From assembly GCA_029706075.1 (NCBI GenBank), contig JAINUG010000114.1, positions 2,976,001 to 3,040,000 on the forward strand: a stretch of DNA of 64,000 nt. The letters are read 5' to 3'. Numbering within the stretch: position 1 is the first letter of the stretch; the number at the start of each line of letters is the position of its first letter. Below are positions 11,503-21,213 of the stretch, piece by piece. Source of the DNA: Aldrovandia affinis. Lineage: Eukaryota; Chordata; Actinopteri; Notacanthiformes; Halosauridae. The notes under the pieces were generated by a model. The model saw only the letters and a program-made list of their open reading frames with translations. It ran no database searches and had not been told where the DNA came from. Made by a program: the position numbers and the translations under genes.

Positions 11503-12799
11503 TCAAGTCAAGTCAATCAAGTTTATTTGTATAGAACATTTTATACAGGAAGGCAATTCAAAGTGCTTTACAGAGAAGATAAAATAGATAAAAAAGAAAT
11601 ATAAAAAGACAATGGAGTAATAAAAACTTTAAAAAATATCATGCAGGGTTATAATAAACAACTTAGAACAGAGATAAAAAGATTTAAAAGACTAACGTGC
11701 TCATACTTATAAAACACATAAAAGACATAAAAGAGATAAAAATAAATAAAATCAATCAAAGTGCATGAATTTACTTAGGAAAGGCATGAACAACTAAGGT
11801 GCGAAAGTTTACTGACAGTAGGAGTTTAATTATATGCGGTGAGGGATTAAAATCAAAAGAGCAAGAGTTTAGTCATATACGCGATGAATAACAGGAAGGT
11901 TTTCAGCCTAGATTTGAATACGGTCAGAGATGGGGCATGTCTGAGATTTTCAGGGATTTTGTTCCAGCTGTGAGCAGCACAATAACTTAATGCTGCCTCT
12001 CCGTGTTTTGTTTTAACTCTGGGAATGTTCAGCAAACCAGTCCTGGCTGACCTTAAGGATTTAGCGGGTTCATATTGTAAAAGCATGTTGGATATGTATT
12101 TCAGGCCTAATCCATTAAGTGATTTGTCTACATGCAACAGTATTTTATATTCAATTCTCTGACAGATTGGCAGCCAGTGGAGAGACCTGAGGATTGGTGG
12201 GATGTGATCACATTTCATAGTTTTGGTTAGAATTCTGGCGGCTGCATTTTGGATGAGCTGAAGCTGATGAAGGGCACCTGTGGTTATGCCTGAGAGAAGG
12301 CCATTACAATAGTCTACTACAGACAAAGGCATGGATAAGCTTTTCAAGGTTCGGTTTAGACATGAATCCTCTGATTCTAGCTATGTTTTTCAGATGATAA
12401 TAGGCTGACTTAGTAAATTGAGTTGATATGGTGAGTAAAAAATAGTCCAGAATAACACCAAGATTTCTGACCTGGCTACTAGTCTGCAGAGATAGGGAAT
12501 CAAGGTGAGCACTGACTTTCAACCTATCTTTATGGGCTCCAAAGACAATTACTTCAGTTTTGTCCTTATTTAGTTGCAGAAAATGTTGGTGCATCCAAGT
12601 AGTGATCTTATCAATGCATTGAGATAGCCAGTCAATGGGACCGTAATCGTTCGGCGAGACAGTTATATAAATCTGGGTGTCATCTGCATAATTGTGGTAG
12701 GACATTTTGTTATTTTGCAGTATTTTGCCTAATGGGAGCATGTAGAGATTGAATAAAAGATGGCCAAGGATCGATCCTTGGGGGACTCCACATGTCAGG

Positions 12800-13234
12800 T
12801 GTAGCGGATGAACTCTGGTACGTGAGCGTCCGCTACAGAAAGTGACGTGGATAAGAGTGTGATTAGTTCCCGGAGTTAGGGACTTGAGTCTTTAGCTCAG
12901 TGAGCTAAATTGCTCACTTGTCGTGTTGAAGATCCTCGGTTCAAAACTCGCTGCGGGCAGAAACAACTCCCTTACATTGGTGCCGTGACCCGGATCATAC
13001 GACTAATGGTAATTGGTCAGGCTGTGGTTGCTGCCGCAGGAGTTTCGAGGGGGAGACTGTAGCGGATGAGCTCTGGTATGTGAGTGTCTGCTACAGAAAG
13101 TGACGTGGATAAGAGTGTGATTAGTTCCCGGAGTTAAGGACTTGAGTCTTGAGCTCAGCGAGCTAAATCGCTCTCTTGTCGCGTTGAAAATCCTCGGTTC
13201 GAAACTCACTGTGGGCAGAACCAACTCCGTTACA
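12800..13234. mobile_element. Miniature LTR retroelement (TRIM-like), 177-bp LTRs
   Basis: Two direct repeats of exactly 177 bp (12800-12976 and 13058-13234) both begin TGTAG and end TTACA, and differ at about 16 positions by eye. Only 81 bp lie between them. That segment starts with a primer-binding-site-like tggtgccgtgacccggat (12978-12995) and ends with a purine tract (cgagggggaga, before 13057). No coding capacity. This is the layout of a terminal-repeat retrotransposon in miniature. Each LTR also contains tRNA-like A-box and B-box motifs. The flanks share catgt, but four extra bases on the left prevent a clean target duplication. It sits in the LINE's RT region. Confidence 0.8.
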
Positions 13235-14067
13235 CATGTTTATTCGCTCGGATTCAAAGTTGCCAGATAAGACCTAAACCAATTTAAGACAGTGCCCGAG
13301 AGCACGACCAAGTTTTCTAACTGTCTACAGTGTCGAAGGCAGCACTGAGATCAAGTAATACTAAAATTGAGATATTTTGAGAGTCAGTGTTTATGCGAAT
13401 GTAATTTAGGACCTTGATAAGAGCAGTTTCGGTGCTATGATGGGGACGATATCCTGATTGAAAGTTGTCAAGGCAGCTATTCAAGGTCAGAAAGTTGCTA
13501 AGTTGCTGATAGACAATTTTTTCTATGATCTTGCCTACGAAGAGAAGATTTGATATAGGTCTATAGTTATTAAGTGCAGACACATCTAGGCTGCATTTCT
13601 TTAAGAGAGGCTTAATAACCACATTTTTTAAGGCCTTTGGGAAAGTGCCTGAAAGAAGACAGCTGTTAACTATCTGTAGTAGTTCCTCTGCTAGACAGTT
13701 AAAAACCATTTTTAAAAAGCCTGTGGGCAGAACATCAAGGCTATAGGTGGATGGTGTGAGCTTGGATACTGTTTCATCAAGAGTTTTATAGTCAAAGGCA
13801 TTACATTGTGTCATGATAACTGAGGTAGCTAGGTTTGAGTGCAGTGGGGACACAGTTGCTTTACTTGATAAGGCATAATTTATAGATTGTTTAATATCTA
13901 AAATCTTCTCATTAAAAAAGGTTGCAAACTCATTGCATTTATTCTTGGAAAGTAGTTCAGGGGCTATTGGTGGCAGTGGGTTAGCTATCCTATCAACGGT
14001 GGCAAATAGTGTGTGTATGTTCAGAATGTAATTATAGATGATCACAGAGAAAAAAGATTGCCTCGCA

Positions 14068-14245
14068 TTGATCATCCTTGAGATGTTTTTACAACTTGAT
14101 TGGAGCGACCTACCTGGATCGCTACAATACCTTCAACTTAGGTATTGTAGCAATCCAGGTAGGTCGCTGCATGAAAATGTGTGCGCGGGGCATTGTGAGG
14201 GAACACTGTTGCATGTTTGTTGTTTGTTGTTCCCCCCTGTGAACA
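14068..14245. repeat. Rearranged LTR/Tc1 segment with a 28-bp hairpin
   Basis: Arms 14105-14132 and 14140-14167 are inverted copies (one mismatch) around a 7-base loop. The right part (14146-14245) matches the start of the LTR at 20654 (TGTAGC..., then gtgtgcgcggggcat, ttcccccctgtg). The left arm is the same LTR end inverted. Bases 14068-14104 repeat, inverted, part of the Tc1 leader at about 14729-14770. It interrupts the LINE endonuclease. Confidence 0.75.
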
Positions 14246-14654
14246 CCGCCTCTTTTCCTGCCAGTTCTGGGAACATCTATGAAATTAAAATTTGGAGGGG
14301 CCGTCTCAATGAGAATTGTTGTGCCGCTAGTTTTGTCCAGCCAAGTCTCAGTTATGAATAAAAAATCAAGATTGTAAGAAGTTATAAGATTATTGATTAA
14401 AAATGATTTGTTCGTCAGGGATCTCACATTGAGAAGAGCTAACTTTAATAACTTTGGAGTTGGGATTGGATCTAGAGTTTCTTTAGGCTGACGAGGGATT
14501 GTTGTCAGATTTGATAAATTAGCTGTGCCAGTTAGTGTTTTAGTTATCCTATTCCTAGGGTTGATTAAGACAGGGATAGAGTCTACCAAAGGTCAATACC
14601 TGGTAGGGGGGCAGGAAAACGCTGGCAGCTCTATAGCAGGTACCCAGAGACCAT

Positions 14655-15031
14655 TATTGGTGCTTGGTCCTTATATAGATAGGTGTGTGCCTTTCTAAAT
14701 CATGTCCATTGAATTGAATTTGCCACAGGTGGACTCCAATCAAGTTGTAAAAACATCTCAAGGATGATCAATGGAAACAGGATGCACCTGAGCTCGATTT
14801 CGAGTGTCATAGCAAAGGGTCTGATTATTTATGTAAATGTGATATTTCAGTTTTTTATTTTTAATACATTTGCAAAACTTTCTAAAAACCTGTTTTTGCT
14901 TTGTCATTATGGGGTGTTGTGTGTAGATTGATGAGGAAAAATGAATTTAATACATTTTAGAATAAGGCTGTAACATAACAAAATGTGGAAAAGGTGAAGG
15001 GATCTGAATATGTTCCGAATGCACTGTACAT
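14655..15031 (-). mobile_element. Right half of the split Tc1 with terminal repeat
   Basis: It continues the leader (tatatagataggtgtgtgcc), then carries the 3'-type end gagctcgatttcgagtgtca ... cattatggggtgttgtgtgt ... ttccgaatgcactgta, a terminal sequence familiar from salmonid Tc1 elements. It pairs with 11346-11502. Confidence 0.75.
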
Positions 15032-15061
15032 GTAATATGGATCTATATCAGACATGTATTA

Positions 15062-15541
15062 AGTACACTACCAGTCAAATGTTTTAGAACACCCCCATTT
15101 TCCAGTTTTTACTGAAATTTAAGCAGTTCAAGTTCAGTGAATAACCTGAAATGGTACAAAGGTAAGCAGTAAACTGCCAGAGGTTAAAAAAAAAGTTTAG
15201 GTTACCAAAAACTGAAAAATAATGTACATTTTTGGCAGTGAGTAGTTTCCTATGCCATCAAAAGGCACTTGGAAACTGGAGGAAAGTCTGACAGGAAGAG
15301 GTCTGGCAGACCCAAAGCCACAACAAAATCAGAAGACAAGTTTCTGAGAGTCAACAGCTTGCGTGATAGGTGGCTCACAGGACAACAGCTTCAAGCACAG
15401 CTTAACACTGCTCGAAGTAAGAAAGTCTCAGTTTCAATTTTTAAAGTTTAGTTTACCAAAAAAAGAAAAATAATGTAAATTTCGGAGTTATAAAAAAAGG
15501 CCATTTTCAGGGAACAAGTAATGGGTTAATGTGGGTTAAGG
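15062..15541 (+). mobile_element. Tc1 fragment of the family also found in ntn4 introns
   Basis: It starts with the terminal repeat cactaccagtcaaatgtttt agaacaccccc at about 15068 and runs into a transposase N-terminal remnant ([17 protein letters not shown], 15299-15350). It then jumps to the internal block aagtaatgggttaatgtggg and ends without a right terminus. A rearranged relative of 37514-38373. Confidence 0.8.
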
Positions 15542-15649
15542 TTTGGGCATATACATATCTAAAGGCATTTTTACCTTAGCGGGTGTAATCCTATGTAATA
15601 AATAGAAATTAAAACACTATTTCTTCACTAATCGTCTAATTGTATGACT

Positions 15650-16487
15650 TTCAGATACACTTTAGCAGAGGTTTTGGACATTCTTGACAACGATTATCCC
15701 CAGCAGACTATCACAACTATCACAGTTGTGCCAGAGTCTGAGAAAAATGCTCTTGACACAGACTGTGACAGTGATGGCTCTGACAATGACACAAGTGGTG
15801 ATTTCAAACACCTGCCATCAAGGTTGCTCAAGGGACAAGGATCAACCCATGCCATTGAGGTTTTATTACCTTTAGTTCCAGGTACTGAGCCAAATATTGA
15901 TGAAGTACTTACAGAGCCAGATATTGATGAGGTACATACAGAGCCAGGTACTGATGCAGAATCTCATGTAACTGAAGAGAATGTGTCTACACAGTCAGAA
16001 GAGATAGTCCATGCTGCAGACAATGATGAATACTGTCCACCAACCAAAAATAAGTGCAAATTGCAAGCAACCAAAAACAAAGACCAGAAATTCACAGTAC
16101 CAAAAGAGAGGTTTAGTGGTTGTCATATTCCTCCCTTTAAACCTAAAACAAAGAACCCCATTGTAACCTCAAATGATCCTGCTGAGATTCTTCTCACATT
16201 TGACCCCAAATCTCTGTGCGATATTACCCTTGAAATGTCGAATATGTATGCCGCACAGAAAGGTAAAACCTCACTCAATCTGGGGGAAGATGAGCTGCTC
16301 ACATTCTATGGCATACTTTTGACCTCTGGTTATAACTCTGTTCCGTGTCGACGTCTTCTCTGGTCAGAAGATGAAGATCTCTCCAATGCCAGAATAAAAG
16401 CAGCCATGCGCAGAAACAGGTTCGATGACATCATGGCTTCTGTACATGTGGTGAACAACACCAAAAGTACAGATGACCCTTTATCTG
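15650..16487 (+). pseudogene. piggyBac transposase, N-terminal part
   Basis: It has an acidic N-terminal region (TDCDSDGSDNDTSGDF), then the piggyBac DDE-domain entry: FDPKSLCDITLEMSNMYAAQ, LGEDELLTFYGILLTSGYN, RLLWSEDEDLSNARIKAAM and RNRFDDIMASVHVVNN. Similarity stops at about 16487, before any of the three catalytic Asp residues, and the frame runs on into unrelated DNA. It is a truncated relic. A C-terminal half of a similar protein lies on the other strand at 17594-19041. Confidence 0.8.
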
Positions 16488-16489
16488 GG

Positions 16490-17590
16490 GGGGGTAGGGC
16501 TCCCCTAGCCCTGTTTGTATATCTCAAAATCTCAAAAGAAATGCCCCCTTACCCCACAGGGTTTGCAGGGTCCAGGGTCCTGGCATACCCTGGTCTCAAG
16601 CTCACCTCCATAGCTCTTGCACTTGACCAGTGTGCTAGTGGCCTAGCTCACCACATCGCCTGCACAGCTTGGGCATGCCGGTCAAGCCACTGCTACCTCG
16701 ATCTCACCACCAGGCCCTCAAGCTTCGGCCTTGTCCGCCGGCCCGGGGTTTGATCAAGGCTGCGGTCAAGCCACTGCTACCTTGATCTCACCACCAGGCC
16801 CTCAAGTACAGATGGAAAGGAGACTTAGAGGAGAGAGAGAAAAGTGAGGAAAATGAAGGGGAGGAGGAAATGTGCTCTGATTAGCCAACAACGCACAGCT
16901 CTTCTTCTTACACTGAAACCCAGTGTAAGGCGAAAGGCTTGTACAAAATGAAGAGCAATCCGAGCACATTGGATACTTCTTGATCAGGGTATCTCCCCTG
17001 TCAGGTAAGTAGAGGGGTCTTTATTTGTTTTTGTTGGCATACTAACTTAACGAAAATAAATAATAAATTGCATACAGGTACACAACAGGGTTCAAACATT
17101 AAAACCCTTGTGTTATATTCGTCAATGTGACCCAGGAATATCACTGGCATGTTTAATTATCCAAAAATTGTCAGAAACCCCAAAATCCTGATAAACATTG
17201 TTTGTACCTCTTATTACTATCAATTCAATCAATATTTAGTGCAATTGTGTTATTCACCTCTCACAGATCATGGTTCCATTAGGATAATTCACTTGTTTTT
17301 CACAAAAAATACACATTCAAACAAATTTTTCTGTACATTGGAAAAACCTAGATATAAAATACATTAGTTTTGCATAACATACATTTTTTTAAATTATGTT
17401 TTACATTTTCAAACTTTGTTTTCTTCCATCAGGTGATGTTGATAAATAGAGATGAGACACCTCTTCTGTTCAGGGTCAAATTGACCCGTTCACTTAAAAT
17501 CAAGCCAAATGAGTCATAAGGATTTTTATTGAAAGTAAACTTTTTTTCATGCTGTTTAGTAAGAATGAGGTGTGTGTGTGTGTGTGTGTG
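16490..17590. other. No gene; short duplicated segment and low-complexity DNA
   Basis: A segment starting ggtcaagccactgctacc is present at 16680-16722 and again at 16765-16806, i.e. a near-perfect direct duplication of about 42 bp. The rest to 17560 is AT-rich with no recognised element. A GT microsatellite occupies 17570-17593. Confidence 0.6.
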
Positions 17591-17909
17591 TGTCTACACA
17601 GCACAGGAGGGACATGTTGTTACTGTGTGTTTTGTGCAAATGTATTTTGAACATGATGCACATGTCGTGCTGGTCTTTGTGTCATCAGATGGCTTGCACA
17701 CCTGGCACCTTTTCCTTTTCCCCCCAGCAGCAACCTAGAAAGATGAGGATAATGATTACTTTACTGTCTTTTTGCTGATGTTAGTGCATAGTAAGAACCA
17801 CTAACATGGAGATGTAGGAACGATCTTTATTCATTGCTACCAAGGCAGGGACTGCTCTCAAACATTACTTACACAGGCTATATACATTTATTGTGCTTTG
17901 ATCTGTGAT

Positions 17910-18281
17910 GTAGGCGGCACGGTGGTGCAGTGGATAGCACTGTCGCCTCACAGCAAGAAGGTCTCGGGTTCGAATCCAGGCCGGGGGCCTTTCTGTGTGG
18001 AGTTTGCATGTTCTCCCCGTGTCCGCGTGGGTTTCCTCCGGGTACTCCGGTTTCTTCCCACAGTCCAAAGACATGCACGTTAGGCTAATTGGAGAGTCTA
18101 AATTGCCCGTAGGTATGAGTGTGTGAGTGAATGGTGTATGTAGTGCCCTGCGATGGATTGGCGACCTGTCCAGGGTGTATTCCTGCCTCTCTCCCCAATG
18201 CATGCTGGGATAGGCTCCAGCCCCCCCCGCAACCCTAACTAGGAATAAGCGGCTGAAGATGAGATGAGATGAGATGAGATG
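17910..18281 (+). repeat. Widespread teleost dispersed repeat, inserted in a piggyBac relic
   Basis: The sequence ggcggcacggtggtgcagtg, tcgggttcgaatccaggccg, ggagtttgcatgttctcccc, gtttcctccgggtactccgg and gcgacctgtccagggtgtat is a family found throughout teleost genomes. It ends in a gatga pentanucleotide tail (18259-18281). Confidence 0.85.
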
Positions 18282-18346
18282 ATCTGTGATGTCATGTTCC
18301 TTTGATGTGGATCAAAGTAGCCGATCCCCTGACATGCACGTGCAAG

Positions 18347-18352
18347 CACACA

Positions 18353-18386
<34 letters not shown>
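18347..18386. repeat. CA dinucleotide microsatellite
   Basis: About nineteen CA units, interrupting the C-terminal part of the piggyBac relic. Confidence 0.85.
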
Positions 18387-18387
<1 letters not shown>

Positions 18388-19716
18388 ACTTACCTCAGGA
18401 ACAGGAGTACTTGTTGTAGCCCTCTCCTGGATCTCCCTCACTGTGGCTGCAGAGGCTGGGGTCCTTGGCATGTGCTGCCTCCTTTCTATGTGAGGGACGA
18501 CGAGTGCCTTCCCCACCCCCCCTTTGGTGGCATTGTAGTCCAGCATCATGTTTGCTTTATGATCCTTTCTGGTGCTGATTTCAGCATTCTTATGGAGTGC
18601 TCATGAGCAACACATTTTTTCCCTTTTTGGGGCAGTATGACACTAGGGCTGTGGTGTCTGTGAAGACGAACTTGGAGGATTGAGGGGCCCTGTTCTTGAT
18701 CGCCAGCAATTCAGCAGGGAGTTCAGTTCTGTTCTTTCGGACAGTTCCAACCATTGTGAGCTTTTTCTTCAGAAGCTCCTGACCCAGGTTGTACAATGTG
18801 AAGAAATTGTCACAGGTTATGTTGTGACCCCTGAGACCCTGTGCCATGTCGAGGACGACCCTCATGTCCTGATTCCTCTCTGCGGCTCCTCCAACCGGCT
18901 TTCCAGTGTAAACCTGCAGGTTCAGTGCATAGCTGGAGTTTGCATCACATGCTGCCCATATTTTTATGCCATATTTTGCCGGTTTGGAAGGCATGTATTG
19001 CTTAAATTGTACGAGGACAAGGGCACGAAATAACACAGTTACGCCAAACAATTAAATAACATCACGAGACAGGATACAAATCGGCTCTAAAACTAACAAA
19101 TGGAAAATTAACCAAGAAAGGGAAAACCTCCAAAATAAATATTTTCAAAGCAATTTAGTCAGGGAGGCCTGCACAAAAGGAAACCTAAGAAAAATCTTTT
19201 TAAAGCTAACCTCGAAGGTGTCGGTTGCATTAGGGACCTTCACCAGGCAGTTCAACTATATTACAGTAAGTTATGTTAATGCACTAGCTAGTTAAATGAT
19301 CAAACCAAACATTTAAACTATTGTTTTAACAATTTAAATCGCGAGTTAGCGAACTAGCATTTCACATCCAGCTAGCTACTGATGCTAGTTTTCGGAGGCT
19401 ATTTTCCTAAAATTTCAGATCCATCTACCTGATAGCAATTAACTGCGATATAAAAATCTGATTACATTATACAACTGGATAGCTGTGTGGCATAGGAGCA
19501 TTGCATTAACTAATCACATAGCCAAATAATGAACATTAGCTAGCTAGTTGCTAGTAGTTTTGTTTTCTATGTGCATAGTTAAGAAATGTGTAACCTTTGT
19601 CAGTTGACTCTTGAAAGATCGTAAAATGTGTTCCAGGGGGGTTCAGTGTCCTTAGCATCAAAATCCATTGTAACTCATAATGGTAGTCAGCAGCGTCTTT
19701 GTTTTAGCTACTGAAC

Positions 19717-19896
19717 ATGTCTGGAAATGAGACCGACTCCGAGACGAGGGAACTTTGGTCTATCCGCGCAGAGCACGAAATTAACGGACAGCTCTGTGGC
19801 ACCGTCAGAGATGCTGTGGTCTACGACAAACTAACAGACATCCTACGCGAACGAGCTATAATGAGACAGAAGGCCCAGATGACACTAGCAAACTAA
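19717..19896 (+). pseudogene. Short Myb/SANT-like DNA-binding ORF, probably truncated
   Basis: A 59-codon frame from ATG 19717 to TAA 19894 contains TRELWSIRAEHEINGQLCGT, VRDAVVYDKL and TDILRERAIMRQKAQ. This resembles the Myb/SANT-like domain common in fish Harbinger-derived or domesticated genes (tryptophan start, GTVRD core), but lacks the usual continuation NKLKxLKKxY. A +1 reading just before the stop gives KLK followed by gtatgc, a possible donor, so one lost base may have created the stop. Whether it is a live first exon is unknown. Confidence 0.45.
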
Positions 19897-20267
19897 AAGT
19901 ATGCGTAAAAAAATCTTCAAATAAATACATAAATCTATCCGGAACAATCATGTCATGTGGGAACAGGCTCTACACGGGGTTTTTTTCTCCACATAGGAGA
20001 CCTATATGGGAACAATGAAAAATACTACCATGCCATAATTGAACCCGGTAATGTTGCGGAATCCATGTGGTTAAAGGGCTTAAGTCAGCTTGCTACGACC
20101 ATGTACTGTACATAGTCTACTTGCTGACGTTAGCACTGTTTGAATGATCTTACTCTTCATTGCTAATGTTACTTTGAGCTAATCTTGACTCAAGCTAATA
20201 GTCTATTTGCTATAATTCTGTATATGTTCTTAGTTGACAACAATGATGTGACTGGAATAAATGTCCG

Positions 20268-20545
20268 TTTCCAACACAGTTGGCAATATCTGTGTTGGAA
20301 ATATCAAATATCTCTCTATCTACATATCAAATATCGCCATCTACCGTGCAAGTAATGAATGCTTTCATATGTTCTGAAAGCATTCATTACTTCTGGTAGA
20401 TGGCGATATTTGATATGTAGATAGAGAGATATTTGATATTTCCAACACAGTTGGCAATATCTGTGTTGGAAATATCAAATATCTCTCTATCTACATATCA
20501 AATATCGCCATCTACCGTGCAAGTAATGAATGCTTTCATATGTTC
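20268..20545. repeat. Three-armed inverted/direct repeat (arm, inverted arm, arm)
   Basis: Arm 1 (20270-20374) and arm 3 (20441-20545) are about 105-bp direct repeats that I read as identical. The DNA between and overlapping them (20375-20450) is the reverse complement of most of the arm, with one small difference near 20391. Each arm also starts with its own hairpin (ccaacacag ... ctgtgttgg). Nothing coding. Confidence 0.9.
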
Positions 20546-20653
20546 CTGAACCTGGGGAAATGAGGAACTATATTTCTTGGCCGATTTACACATGCCAAAA
20601 TATGATAATTTATTATAACTGTTACATTTTTATATACTTTTGCATTTTTATAT

Positions 20654-21209
20654 TGTAGCGATCCTGGGAGGGTCGCTCATTTAAATGTACGCGCGGAGCA
20701 TCATGTGAGCACAGTTTTGTGTTTGTGTGTTCCCCCTGTGTTAATTGTTCAAATGTTTAAATAACCCGTTATGTGTGAGTGATAGTTAAATTGTGTTCGT
20801 GTTAGCTAGCTGGTCGCGGGCTGTTATACCTGACCTACCGCGACCAGATCGCCCATTATGTTTGGTGCAGTCTCCCGGGATGCAGGGCAAAAGTGTTCAT
20901 CAAGCCATGTGTGAAGTGGACTGTTACTTCCTGATTAATTACGACATCTTTGGAAGGCGTTTTAATGGTGTCTTCTGTCCTTCGAAGGACGCGGTAGGCC
21001 AGCAAAGGGTTATTTTTGGCCATCATCCGTAGTTGTGCGGTGTATGGAACACGGATGCTTGCTACCGATATTATACATAGCTATGCGGTGTATAGAGCAT
21101 GGATAATTATCCCTTCCTTTAATAAAGTGGCTACCCGCGTAGTCAGTTTTGCATTACTACTGGACTCAGACTCTTTTCTTGATACATCACCCAACGCACG
21201 CTTGCTACA
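20654..21209 (+). mobile_element. Solo LTR with 4-bp target-site duplication
   Basis: A 556-bp unit begins TGTAGCG and ends GCTACA, flanked on both sides by atat (20650-20653 and 21210-21213), as expected for a solo LTR of a Gypsy-like element. The body is repeated, diverged and inverted, at 46588-47172 (for example ccatgtgtgaagtggactgt, agttgtgcggtgtatggaac, aataaagtggctacccgcgt). AATAAA near the end could be the LTR poly(A) signal. Confidence 0.82.
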
Positions 21210-21213
21210 ATAT

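Larger units (their letters stand above)
11503..14654 (-). mobile_element. L2-like non-LTR retrotransposon inserted in a Tc1, itself interrupted
   Basis: The complement encodes an endonuclease start (LALLNVRSLTNKSFLINNL, FITETWL; 14270-14500), then RT: a linker ending in [12 protein letters not shown], the fingers motif [19 protein letters not shown], and the palm [12 protein letters not shown] (13317-14040). It continues with GVPQGSILG at about 12770, YADDTQIY (catalytic YADD) and the C-terminus LRSLHWLPICQRIEYKILL and WNKIPENLRHAPS (11860-12740). The 3' end is the fish-typical agtcaatcaagtttatttgt near 11505. ORF continuity is destroyed by the element at 12800-13234 and a rearranged segment at 14068-14245 that replaces most of the endonuclease. 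Confidence 0.85.
17594..19041 (-). pseudogene. piggyBac transposase, C-terminal part with zinc-binding tail, disrupted
   Basis: Reading the complement from about 19020: QYMPSKPAKYGIKIWAACDA, LNLQVYTGKP, ITCDNFFTLYNLGQELLKKK, VGTVRKNRTELPAEL and YCPKKGKNVLLMSTP. A frameshift near 18600 follows, then KNAEISTRKDHKANMMLDYN and ATKGGV in another frame, a deletion, and LGKALV-type sequence with PHIERRQHMPRTP. A SINE-like repeat interrupts at 17910-18281. The frame then finishes with a cysteine-rich module, KRCQVCKPSDDTK ... CASCSKYICKTHTVTTCPSC, stop at 17594-17596, which is the C-terminal zinc-binding domain typical of piggyBac transposases. Dead by frameshift, deletion and insertion. Confidence 0.85.

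Noticed and set aside
12890-12955. Functional tRNA gene in the 177-bp repeat
   Set aside because: A and B boxes are well spaced, but flanking stems do not pair, and the unit lies entirely inside an LTR.
13003-13224. Minus-strand ORF as a gene
   Set aside because: It lies inside the LTR element and spans its interior and second LTR; no protein family.
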